The notes under the pieces were generated by a model. The model saw only the letters and a program-made list of their open reading frames with translations. It ran no database searches and was not told where the DNA came from. The position numbers and the translations under genes are program-made. Positions 23,907 to 34,008 of a DNA stretch of 64,000 bases are shown here, one piece after another; position 1 is the first letter of the stretch, and each line of letters begins with the position of its first letter. The DNA comes from Plantago major (Eukaryota > Streptophyta > Magnoliopsida > Lamiales > Plantaginaceae): NCBI GenBank assembly GCA_026545765.1, contig CM048840.1, positions 22,386,765 through 22,450,764 on the forward strand, read 5' to 3'.

Positions 23907-25713
23907 GATACTGCCGCATCTATTCGACGGGTGCTGGATACTTTCTGCAGAGCTTCAGGTCTCAAACTGAACAATGATAAATCAAAGGTTTTCTTCGCAA
24001 AACCTGGAGATATGCATCTGAAACGATCCATCAGTACGATACTGGGTTTTGGTCAAACAAGCAATCTGGGAAAATACTTGGGAGTGCATTTAACTCATGG
24101 AAGAGTGGATCGTTGAGTTTATGCAGAAACCTTTGACAGAATTATGACAAGAATGAGCGGCTGGAAACACAAATTTCTCTCGCTGGCAGGTCGAGCAACA
24201 CTTATCCAGTCAGTCACATCGGCTATTCCCATTTATTCGATGAAATCGAATTGGTTGCCAGAATATGTATGCACCAATTTAGATCAAATCAACAGAAAAT
24301 TCTTATGGTCTACTGATGTCCAGAAACCAAAACTCCACCTCGTTAGGTGGCAAAAGGTCATTTTGCCAAAGGCTCAGGGAGGTTTAGGTCTGCGCTCTGC
24401 CCGGGAAACCAATGAAGCTCTCTTAGCTAAATTAGTCTGGAAGATCATACGGAACGAGGATACGATATGGCATAATATCTGAGAGACAAGGATATTTTGA
24501 ATATTGCAAAACCCAGGGATAGTGCTACTTGGAAGGGCCTGATCAGATGTGTGGATATTATAAAGCCGTTCCTCCGATGGAAACTTGGCGATGGATGCAC
24601 AATTTCATTTTGGTTTGACAACTGGATGGGGAAGTGGTTCTTTAAAATCGAAAGGTGTGCAAATACTACCCTCAGAAGCTAAACTAAAATTATCAGATAT
24701 GTTAAATGAAGCAGGGGAGTGGTGCTTTAACACCATTCATTCTCACATACCTGCTGCAGTGCTAGAAGAGATAGCCAATACTCAGATACATCTCTCTGAA
24801 GAGCCAGACTGGGTATTGTGGTCCGAAACCGCTAACGGGAACTTTACCTGCCAATCAGCATATAAAGCCATTCAATCACACTATGGTGAAAATCAAATAG
24901 AGGTGAAGAAGGGAGGTTGGATATGGAAAACCAACTTCAGCAGCAAACTAAAACACTTTTTATGGCTTGCAAATCAAGGGAGGTTAGCAACTAATGTAGT
25001 GCGCAAGACAAGGAAAATTACTGAGGATGCTTCTTGTACCTTATGTAATAATTCTCACGATGAATCAATCACTCACATCCTGCGAGATTGTCCTTCAGCC
25101 ATCAGAATTTGGAGGAAACTCATTCCTCCAAATCGATTAGATGAATTTTTACAGTCACCGGAGGAGAGCTGGCTCGAATGGGCCACTACCTCATTAACTT
25201 CAATTCATGCAACTCATGCAAATTTCTGCCCTTCATCTTCATGGCGAGCATTTGGTACATCTAGAAGTCAAGAAATCAAGCCATTTTTAAAGGCCAGCAA
25301 GAATCGACCAACTCTATTTTGTTTCAGATACGACAATTGAGTCATGATATGAGCACTTACATGTCGAAGAACAAGAAATCAAGCATCGATACCAAGCGGC
25401 AGAGACCCAAAGAGGGATGGGTCAAACTCAATGTTGATGGGAGCTCCATATCTGCGATCAATCGAGGAGGTGCTGGAGGAATTCTGCGAGATGGAGATGG
25501 CAATTGGATTTGGGGATTTTCGGAAGTCATCCAATCGACTACTCCTCTGTTTGCCGAAATCAGAGCTCTTCAAAAGGGTTTGGAGCTAGCTTGGGAGAAG
25601 AGATATGAAAGAATTGAAGTGGCAACAGATTGTTTTGATGCTTTCAAGTTGATTAATGGTGATATGAGCTCTTCTGACTTTCCAGATATTCATATTATGA
25701 TAGAAGATTGTAA
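23907..25713 (+). pseudogene. LINE ORF2, middle part: RT thumb, zf-RVT and start of RNase H
   Basis: The LINE frame resumes after the right GATAC with RT thumb sequence (RRVLDTFCRASGLKLN). A TGA at 24114-24116 probably replaces an Arg codon. The frame continues through LAGRATLIQSV to 24480, shifts near 24477 and again near 24635, and then encodes zf-RVT (DWVLWSETANGNF to LCNNSHDESITHILRDC). A further shift at about 25240-25320 precedes RNase H (WVKLNVDGSS, with its catalytic Asp, then AEIRALQKGLELAW and ATDCFDAF). The segment ends at the TAA copied by the Harbinger insertion. Confidence 0.92.
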
Positions 25714-26158
25714 GAAATTGTTTGGTTTGGGAAGGGTATTGAATACCCATTTTTTAGGGGTATTGGGCCCAAGGGCCGAAATAAGGGTATTGTGGCCCAA
25801 AAATCAGAATATTCCTGTTTGATAATTTTTTAAAGACAATGTCCAAAATCCAATACTCCTGTTTGGTTTCGAAATTGTAGATGGGTATTTGGATTGAATA
25901 CTCTTGTTTGGTACGAAATTAAGGTGCCTATGGAATTGAAGAAGACCAAATTTTTCGAAATTTTTTATTTTGTGCGGGAAAAATGTTTATATTCCCTCCT
26001 GAATTCGAATTCCAATTGGAGTTTTTTTAAATAATTACATTATATCAAATTTTTCACTCTGATTACTTGTATATAAATTGAAGATTCATTTTTTCACATG
26101 AACAAACAATTGGAGTTTAGTTTTTAAGATCAACAAGCAATCGTCAATCGCAAAGAAA

Positions 26159-26287
26159 TGTCAACAACAAGCTCGAGTAGCATTAGTCATGAGTATGTAT
26201 CAAAGCCAGTGTCAAACTGCTATTGTGGGCTGTGAGCTAGACGTATCACGTCCTGGACCGACGAAAATCCGAATTGAGATTTGTGAA
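26159..26287 (+). pseudogene. GRF-type zinc-finger remnant
   Basis: An ATG opens a short Ser/Thr-rich leader, then CYCGL, a TGA, and after it a SWTDENP segment. This C-x-C-G...SWT..NP order is the first half of a plant GRF zinc finger. Two further stops follow and the second Cys pair is not visible. This is probably a captured or ancestral transposon ORF. Confidence 0.5.
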
Positions 26288-26542
26288 CTGACCGAATAAG
26301 GTAAAACTACATTTTCTATTTGGTATATTTTTTACTTGTTCCATGATAAGCTACAAACTGAAACGTCTATATTGTTTTTTGTTTGTCCTAATTAATCTGT
26401 CCTTTTTTGTGCTAAGGGGTTGCAATGCCATTGCTTGTTCTGGGACTGGTTCGATGATACAGTGTGTCCAAGGTCTAAGGAAGTCAAAATAATTAAAACA
26501 TTTATAAACAAAATTCATAAAAAAACGCAATGTAAATTGTAC

Positions 26543-26875
26543 CTCTCGTGCAGCAATCCAATTACTTTCCTCATACATGAGATAATTTTCATTCGTGTTG
26601 ATAAAGATCCCGGGAAATTTGATTAGCCTGCCAAACACCTCGTATCTCTCGTGCAGCTTATTGATGCTCCACATGATCTCAGAATTTGTGAAATTCATGT
26701 TCAGGTTGTTCTTGAACCAGTTCATCACAACCTCGACACCTTGCTCAATATGTTCAGGCCACCTCCATAATCCCAGATGTTGGAGCTTCATACGATTGTC
26801 CGTCATAATTCCCACGTGTTGCTTTGTCAATCTACCAGATCCATAAAAGGTTCTGTCCTGATCAAGTTGATTCAT
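26543..26875 (-). pseudogene. Myb/SANT-like domain fragment A
   Basis: From the ATG at 26875 the frame encodes about 110 residues. They include a helix-rich stretch resembling the Myb/SANT-like domain of plant transposon and L10-interacting proteins: NWFKNNLNMNF, the INKLHERYEVFGRLIKFPGIF helix pair, then NENYLMYEESNWIA. A GT donor at 26542-26541 fits an exon end after CACGAG; a convincing second exon was not found. PIF elements usually encode such a protein to help transposase bind DNA. It is in the same orientation as the transposase but far from it. Confidence 0.5.
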
Positions 26876-27939
26876 TTTTTTTTAGTTTTTGGCCTCATAA
26901 TTGTTAATTGGTGCTATTGGAGAGATTCTGACAGTGTTCTAATTTTCACAGGTTGTTCTTGAACCAGTTCTAGTGCTTGCTGCTTACTTAAATTACGGGT
27001 AAATCCAGTACTAGTACTACCACGTTGTAAATTATATACTACCAGAAAATTATAATTGGTGTCCTATAAAATTATCGACTATCGAAGCAGGAAAACGAAG
27101 TAGTTCGGGACAAATTCAAGAACTAAACACAACCAATTTGTTTCAGTTTCCCTCAAGTATTGAATGAAGCTGTAATAAAGTGTATCTACATCGAAGATCT
27201 TATTCCAGAAAATTAATGTATTCAAGAACAAGACAACAAATTTTATTAACCATATCTCAATTTCATTGTACAAAGCCAAAAGTAATCAGTATTAATTCAA
27301 GGAAATAGGCTGCAATGTGATGGTTGAAGCAATTGAGTGTATTTGTCAACTTTGTTGGAGTAAGTGAACATTTAGCTAAAAATGGCAAAGACTTCATTCA
27401 TTAGGATGTCAATAGCTTTGCAAGCTCCAACACTCCAACAATTAAATTCATTTAAGCAGGCCACCAGCAATCTGCACTAAGTTGAATGGATTGAATGAGG
27501 TATTATCTTCAGAATGGAAAAAATTAAACATGGTGCCAATGCTATCTATTCATCCTCAGGACAATAATTTAGGCATGTTTATCAATGAAATCTGATCCTT
27601 TTCTCAGGAAAATTGAATGCTTGTGGATAGGCATGAACCTTGTTTCACAAAAGAGGTTCCTGATTTCCTGCCGTAAACTTGTTTAGCAATGAAGTGTGAT
27701 TTTTATTCAATCATCACCGTAAAATATATCTTCTTATAATATACAAAATGAGGTTTAAATGCCGTCTGATTTGTGAATTGTCATTCAAGAATTAATTATC
27801 ATGTCCATGTCAAAGGTATAGAACTTAAAAACACAACTAATACAGCTTGGATTGTTCCGTCTATAAATACAGTGATGTTTCTAGCTTTTACTCATCAGCA
27901 AACAACTCAATTTTTTTTTAAAAACCGCAACTTCCAAAA
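26876..27939. other. Non-coding interior of the Harbinger element
   Basis: AT-rich DNA without a supported gene. A 22-bp copy of part of the Myb fragment A exon (26703-26724) recurs at 26949-26970. The last 80 bp, with CTATAAATAC near 27860, look like a core promoter for the plus-strand ORF at 27940. Confidence 0.5.
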
Positions 27940-28889
27940 ATGCCTCCAAAAATGCCCCCCTCCAACACACTCCACTTGAAGGCTCAAGACCAGCTCTTCT
28001 ACACTCAAATGTTCCCTAAAGAACACCAAGAATGGCTAGTGATTGGGCTGCAACGTCTCGCTGAGAAAGATGGCCTTTGGACATGGCGGATAAGATTGAC
28101 GAAGAAGCAAGCGTATGGTCGATATGCTGAAAGACAAGTTTGGAATCACTTATACTATCTTCGAGGTGAACAAGGTGGTCTACAAAATGTTTGAGAGACA
28201 TCTAGTCTTCCAGAAAATGCTCAAGGTTCCAGGTCTCCGCTACTGCATGTATGCTAACAAGTTCACTGGAGATTATCAAGTTTGGGAGGAGCTTGTTAAG
28301 GTATAATTCAAATATACCAATCTGATACCCCCTGAATTGTTGTAATATTTTCTATATTGGCAAGCTAATTATATGCTGAGTCTTTTTTATTTTGATTCTT
28401 TTTGTGCAGGAAGATAATAGGTGCCTCTGGTATCTCCATGTAGGAGATCCTCTGTGGTGTGATCTGGGAGTGTTGTTTGAAGGCGAGGCATTTGGTTACG
28501 TGGCCGACACCGAGAACATGAACGAGACAGAAGAGCTGGAACATGCAGATGATGACAGTGTTCAAATCATAAGCAGTTATGATCTGGACAAGCAGGCACT
28601 GCCGGTCGTCCAAGTATATGGTTCACCAAGACCTCCACCCGGAAACATTAACCTCGTTGAATCTCCAATTCTATCAGTCTCTCCCATCGGTGTGCTACCA
28701 AACAGGTTTGCATCTCCGTCAACAAGTTCTCCAGGTTTCTCATACATAAGTGAGAAGGACTTTGATCGTGTGGCTATTAAATCCGGGAACAAGAAATCTC
28801 ACAAGAAAAAACTTGTTTGGGATTACAATGGCTCTCTCAGTGAGTCCAGTGGAAGTTCTCCGGTCGAGAAGCCCCAGAAGAAGTGTTAG
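27940..28889 (+). pseudogene. Myb/SANT-like protein B, two exons, frameshifted
   Basis: Exon 1 runs 27940-28300 and exon 2 runs 28410-28889, with a GT-AG phase-0 intron (28301-28409). Exon 1 starts MPPKMPPSN. After a frameshift between about 28060 and 28110 it encodes the second half of a Myb/SANT-like domain (FERHLVFQKMLKVPGLRY, then NKFTGDYQVWEELVK). Exon 2 continues with HVGDPLWCDLGVLFEGE, the usual end of this domain in plant transposon proteins, then an acidic Ser/Pro-rich tail ending in Lys-rich residues. The TATA-like box near 27860 and clean splice sites suggest it was once expressed. It is opposite in strand to the transposase. Confidence 0.6.
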
Positions 28890-29357
28890 CCCCCCCTGCT
28901 CTGTTCCAGAAGTTCACATCATGTTGTTTTACAATGCCCCCCCCCCCCCCCGCTCTATTGGTCCTCTGTTATCTAGAACATCAGATTCCATGTTGCCGTG
29001 TCCTTTTTTTTTCCTTCTTAATTTCAATTTGCTGAAGAAGTGGCTCAGACCACATAGTTGTTAAAATTTGTGTCAACTATGTTTTGTACTAATGAAAAGC
29101 AGGGGTTAGGGTTATTTAATCAGGAATTGCAGCAACAATGAAGTATTAAGAACAAGAACCAGTGACATGAACATTCACCAACATTAAAGTAGCTGATGAA
29201 CTGAAATTAGATTAGGATGGATATATAACACCATATCAGAAGATACAATAGAGTTTTAATTTGCTAAACAATTTAAAAAACACTCAACAAAATAATCAGG
29301 AGACAAATTAAACTCTCAGAATTTATCCTCAAAACAAACATAGCCGTCTAGTGTAGA

Positions 29358-30380
29358 CTATCGACCACCTTTCAGAATTAGGTTATGAACTTGTATGTCA
29401 ATGAACTCTGCACGATCATCATCAGGGAGGCCGAAGAAATATTCCAGTTTCACAGGATCAACAATCAACTCTGTACCAATCAAACTACGATATCTAGGCT
29501 GAAGAGCAGGAAACTTACGAAGCTCTTCGTTCAATTTCAATCGTCGTTCAGCATTTGGGTCATTAGACGAGCCACTTCCTCCACCAACAGTGTTGGCTGC
29601 TTCCTTGCATCCGTTCATGATTCCTTTGAGTGACTCAAGGAAAGTGGAATCAGTGTCCACTCTGATATTAGTCCTTGGTAGCTTACTCTTCACGACAAAT
29701 GTCGCTGCCATCAGGAACTTTACTATCTCCTTGGCTTTCTCCCCCTCCATCAGTTGTCATGTAATCAGGTTCAATAATCTTAGCATACCTTTCATCAGCC
29801 AATACCCTTTTGCAAGCTGCTTCAAAATCTCTAGCACTTTTCCCAGCTGCATGATCGGTTCCATAAATGTCGATCCAGTCATCCAAATACGGCCACTGAG
29901 TATTCATTCTTCCAAGCATGCAGGGATGTTTCTACATTAATTAACCGGCAGAAATGTATCAATAAACAACACAATGAAAATATGACAATAAATTAAATAC
30001 TAGCCCCATGTTATAGTTAATTATGACAAACCTTTGCAAAGTACTTCCATCTCTCTTCGCTGCAGGTAAACGATTTTGTGACATCGCACCATCCGACTCC
30101 GCTTATCGACCTCAGGTCCAGAATAGTCATTAGGTACGCCTTACATCGTTTTAGATGATTCTTGATGGAAACTTCTTTCATGTTAGTCCCCGGGAATTTC
30201 TTCTTAATATGATCCAGCATGAAAGGGATTCCTTTCGTCTTAAAGCCTTGACGAGACTTGTGTCCAGTAGCTTTGGCCAACTTCGGCCAACTTCATTGCC
30301 ACAAGCAGTTCAATCTCTTCATCAACCGACCATTTGTGGTAATCTTTGATGGCCTTTCCCTCGTCAACATTATGTGTCAT
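29358..30380 (-). pseudogene. Myb/SANT-like protein C (PIF ORF1 type), two exons
   Basis: The ATG at 30380 starts with WSVDEEIELLVAMKLA, the first helix of a Myb/SANT-like domain. A perfect 10-bp tandem duplication (30275-30284 and 30285-30294) shifts the frame. The rest of the domain follows: a basic helix, KEVSIKNHLKRCKAYLM, then SGVGWCDVTKSF and the closing WKYFAK. The intron is 30031-29932 (GT-AG, phase 0). Exon 2 opens KHPCMLGRMNTQWPYLDDW, the typical hP...fr...p..d.l ending. An extra G in a G-run near 29743 moves it to another frame, which ends at 29358. It matches the DNA-binding accessory protein of PIF/Pong elements. Confidence 0.75.
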
Positions 30381-30670
30381 CTACATGTAGTAAATAAAAA
30401 TCAGATCTAAATATCAAGCTCCTAGTTATCAAAAATTGGAGATGGAGATATATGTTCAGAAAATGGAGATATATACGGTGAAAATAATGGACAATAGACA
30501 AGATATTTCCACGTAATAAACATCAAAATAGTCAACTAATGCATCACAATGCCATCATAATAATATTGTTCAACATAAAACACAAGAAGAGTGGAAAAAA
30601 ACACAAAGAACACATCATGTCAATGTGGGCATGCCACATAGAAGCAATAATAATAAACTAAACTGGCACA

Positions 30671-32109
30671 CTAAGCCAGACCCCTATTAGCATGTGCACT
30701 CTTCCATCTATTATACATCAAGGCAGCTAAGACATCCCGGACCCTATTCCAAGCAGTGTCATCTAAGACGATTTCATCCACATAGGCATGACTGCTTTGT
30801 ACTTCTGGAGCCTCTGACTCATTCTCTTCATCACTAGCATCAGCTTCGTCATCAGAAGAGTCTTCATCCTCCAATGCATCATTGGGCGTAGTGTTTGAAT
30901 GAAGTTGTGCACGCGACATGCCAATATGATATTGTTATGTGTGTCGGTAAAATGACGAAGACCGCAGAATGCCCCATCTTTTCTTCCATAAACCGAAGGT
31001 TCGTTCCACCACATTCCTTGCAGATGAGTGCTTCATGTTGAAGTACTCCTCTGGATTACGCGGGACCTTTCTACCACTGCCCCATTCTTGCAAGTGGTAA
31101 CGAGTCCGGGGAAAAGGAGCCATAAATCCAGGTGCATGTGCATAGCCACTATCAACTAGATAGAAATTCCCTGCAAAGACCAGTCAGACAGCCACAAAAA
31201 ATTATTATTCACACCTGAATCGATAACTGAATTTGGTAAGCAAATCAAAATGAAACAGTCAGTGGAAGAATGTTGGGTGTGGTTGATCCAACGGCTTACC
31301 AACTGGAACCTTGATCCATCTTCTTTGAGTATTGCTTCCATGAAATTTTACCATCGGTGACCCTTCCCATCCAGTCAGGGCATAAATGAATCTCATGTGT
31401 CGATCAACCACACCCAACACATTCACTGAAACCTTCCCCTTCCTGTTCCGGTACATTGCCTGGTGTCGCTTTCTCACAAGCACTTCAACGTAAGTCCGTC
31501 CGATGCCCAATCTGACCGCAAAAGTTAATCTGTTAAATTAGCTAATGATATAACCAAATGCATTTACACAGAATTGACAATTTACAGGGAAAATAGACCG
31601 TAACCTTGAAGTGTCTCCAAGGCTCATCTTCACATTCGGCTGGAATAGGCTCTGGCTTAGCAAGGAGAATGGGGTGGAGTTTCAGTATGGAGTTCAACAC
31701 CTCGTGGAAGTAGATGCTGATTGTGTGGCCTGACCTTTGAAAGGCGACTTGGGCTACACGGTTTTTGGCATGATGTCCTATAATGATTAAGAAACTGGCT
31801 ACCTTCTCTTCTATAGAAACATACTTGCTGTCTCCCAACCCCCCCATGTTCTTTTAATAACAAAACAAACTCCCGGAAGGTCTGTTTGTTCATGCGGAGA
31901 ACATTCTTACAATCAACATCATTGGCTTTAGTTAAATGATTCATATATACTTTCTGAGATTCCCTTTTCCTCTTGCAATTGTACCTTATTGGTTTCCGAG
32001 GACGAGGCAAACGAGGACGAATACGGGTCACGTAATACCATATTAACACAAAAACTAGACCTATCTGACTGAGAACAAACTTGCGTACATTTTCACGGCG
32101 GATGTCCAT
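30671..32109 (-). pseudogene. PIF/Harbinger transposase (HARBI1-like DDE nuclease)
   Basis: This enzyme cuts and rejoins transposon ends. Three exons are supported by GT-AG sites: 32109-31605, 31511-31300 and 31170-30671. Exon 1 has a hydrophobic start and the helix-turn-helix-like segment (EEKVASFLIIIGHHAKNR). Exon 2 has YRNRKGKVSVNVLGVVD and YALTGWEGS. Exon 3 has YLVDSGY (second Asp) and ERTFGLWKKRW (Glu). A 7-G run (31839-31845) breaks exon 1. The GALDGTY region with the first catalytic Asp is corrupted at about 31500 by two missing bases. Two more shifts lie near 30960 and 30900. It cannot make an active enzyme as written. Confidence 0.88.
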
Positions 32110-33445
32110 GGATAGTGAAACTATACAAACACAGGTTGTAATTAATCAGCTAGTCATCTACTTGACTTCGTAGAAGTAAGCAGATCAATAATTCACAGAT
32201 AAATTAATCTATGCATAATAAATAAGTGGTTCTAACAGGACCAGATATTGGAACTAGTACATTTTATACAAATTAAACAATGCAAACAGATTTGTACGAG
32301 CAAAGAACTGAGGCACATTTTCACAGAACATCAATGGATTACAGAATTGAAGCACATTTGTACGATATCATTATTATGCAAGACCATATCTAAGTAGACT
32401 TATTTATTTCAAACATAAAACCTCAATGGATAATAACAAATCAACACATTTACTCACAACTTATAATTAATCAGGTTAAGAATGACAAAAAATATCAACC
32501 ACTAACATCTACTAACAGCTTATAATTAAACATGAATATTGTTCAAAATTTAAAAAAATCACCCCCCCCCCCCCTTCAATCAAACAGTACTGTTCATTAC
32601 TCAAAACATGAATCTGTTTAGATGAAAATTACAAATAACAGCTAGTAATAATAACAAATAAAAGATACTAACAACTAATAATGAGGTTAAGAATTACAAA
32701 TAACAGCTACTAACATCTCATAATTTAACATGATTTTGTTTTTCAGGAAAAAAAATTCCCCCCTTTCAATGGAATAGTACTGTTCATAAATCAGAAAATT
32801 TAGCAGAAATTGAGCATGAAGTAAAGAAGAAAGTGAAGAAGGCGAAGACATGAGCTTACCTTGAAGAATTGAGCAGAGTGGTAAGTTGGAGAAGACGAAG
32901 ACGACGGAAAAGCAGAATCGATTCCAATGGAATAGTACTGTTCATCAAAATGAAATCAGAGGTTTCAAGACTAAATCAGAGTAGAAGAAAGTGAAGAAGA
33001 CGAAGGAATGAGCTAACCTTGAAGATTCGAGTTGAGTCGGAACTTGGTCGGAAGCTGGATGAAGAAAATGGACGTCTGGAGCAGAACAAAAGAAAAAAGT
33101 GGGCTAGGGTTCTTCAGATTTTTCGTTCCAGTAATGAGCTAGGTTAGAAGTGGAGGTAAAATTTTGGATGTTTTGTTCAAATGTACTTGGTATGAGTAGT
33201 AAATAAGTTGAAGTTTTTGGACAATAGGACATTTTATACAATTTCGAATACCCAAAAACCAATATCCTCCTTCTAGGAGGGTATTGGTTTTAGTATTCAA
33301 CACAAATTGAAGAAGCCCGAAATTTGGAAAAATGTGGGTATTCGGAAATACCCCTTTTTTTCGGGCTGCTATTTTCATACCAAACAGGAGTATTTAGGGT
33401 ATTGGAGCAGAATACCCCTTTTTTTTTCTGAAACCAAACGGGCAC
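32110..33445. other. Harbinger 5' leader and subterminal region
   Basis: Upstream of the transposase ATG on the minus strand. It contains AT-rich DNA with several ACAAATAACAGCTACTAAC-like repeats (32490-32720), an 11-C run at about 32564, and GGGTATT-type subterminal boxes near the end (33250-33420). No gene is seen. Confidence 0.6.
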
Positions 33446-33448
33446 TAA

Positions 33449-33554
33449 GAGGCTTTTACATATGCCTTGGTTAGCTGAGTTTACTTGGACTAATAGGAAG
33501 TTGAATTTAGTCGCTGATAAACTTGCGAAACTAGCTAGTTCGGGGTGGTCATAA
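33449..33554 (+). pseudogene. LINE ORF2, last part: RNase H C-terminus
   Basis: Joined to the sequence before 25714, this gives the last RNase H residues (MPWLAEFTWTNRKLN, then ADKLAKLA) in the same frame and ends at TAA 33552-33554. The NLVADKLAKLA ending is standard for plant L1 RNase H. A 3' UTR of about 84 bp and the A-run follow. Confidence 0.93.
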
Positions 33555-33650
33555 ATGTCCTTTGGAATTCCCCACCGACCCAAGTTGTACCTTTCTTCAA
33601 CTTTGATAAAGTCTAAGGACTGACCGTCTTTTTCTACCAAAAAAAAAAAA

Positions 33651-33665
33651 AATCCTGATCAGAAT
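33651..33665. repeat. Right target-site duplication of the LINE
   Basis: Identical to 3793-3807 and directly after the A-run. It confirms that the 30-kb interval between them is one nested insertion. Confidence 0.93.
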
Positions 33666-34008
33666 CCATGTTCATTTCATACTTAAACTGATAGTAAAAA
33701 TTACATAAATCGACCCTATACGACCCACCAGTGTAGTGGTAAAAAGTAAAAACAATGGAACCATGGTATGTACTATTCCCAAAGTAAATTGGGAATTTTC
33801 AAAAGCTCGATTGAATTCGAAGCAAATTAAATTTCAAAACTACAGTGCGTTCTTTTAACGCTTACACTGCCCACTATAAAATTCAGAGGCGACAAAAAAT
33901 TGACACACACACCATTTTTCAATCCAGCTGTTTCTTCCGCCATCTGAATTCCTCTTCTCTACAAATTCAAATTTCAAAAAACCCTAGCATCTCCATCTCA
34001 CATCAACG

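Larger units (their letters stand above)
25714..33445 (-). mobile_element. PIF/Harbinger DNA transposon inside the LINE RNase H domain
   Basis: It is flanked by TAA (25711-25713 and 33446-33448), the 3-bp TSD typical of PIF/Harbinger. The terminal inverted repeats are degenerate but share GTTTGGTTT at the same distance (6 bp) from both ends, then a GGGTATT box. Inside are a minus-strand DDE transposase (30671-32109), Myb/SANT-like ORFs at 26543-26875 (minus), 27940-28889 (plus) and 29358-30380 (minus), and a GRF-finger remnant at 26159. All are damaged, so the element is non-autonomous now. Deleting it with one TAA restores an uninterrupted LINE RNase H frame. Confidence 0.93.
3808..33650 (+). 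mobile_element. L1-type LINE retrotransposon, split by a Copia and a Harbinger element
   Basis: Its parts, in order, are ORF1 (DUF4283-like plus CCHC knuckle), ORF2 endonuclease, reverse transcriptase, zf-RVT, RNase H, a short 3' UTR and an A-run at 33639-33652. The same 15-bp sequence flanks both ends. Removing the Copia array (7362-23906) and the PIF element (25714-33445), each with one TSD copy, leaves about 5.56 kb, near the usual size for plant L1. The LINE was the first insertion and the other two came later. In-frame stops (6817-6819; 24114-24116) and at least three frameshifts in the 24-25.3 kb stretch make it inactive. The 5' end is probably truncated within or just before ORF1. Confidence 0.95.
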
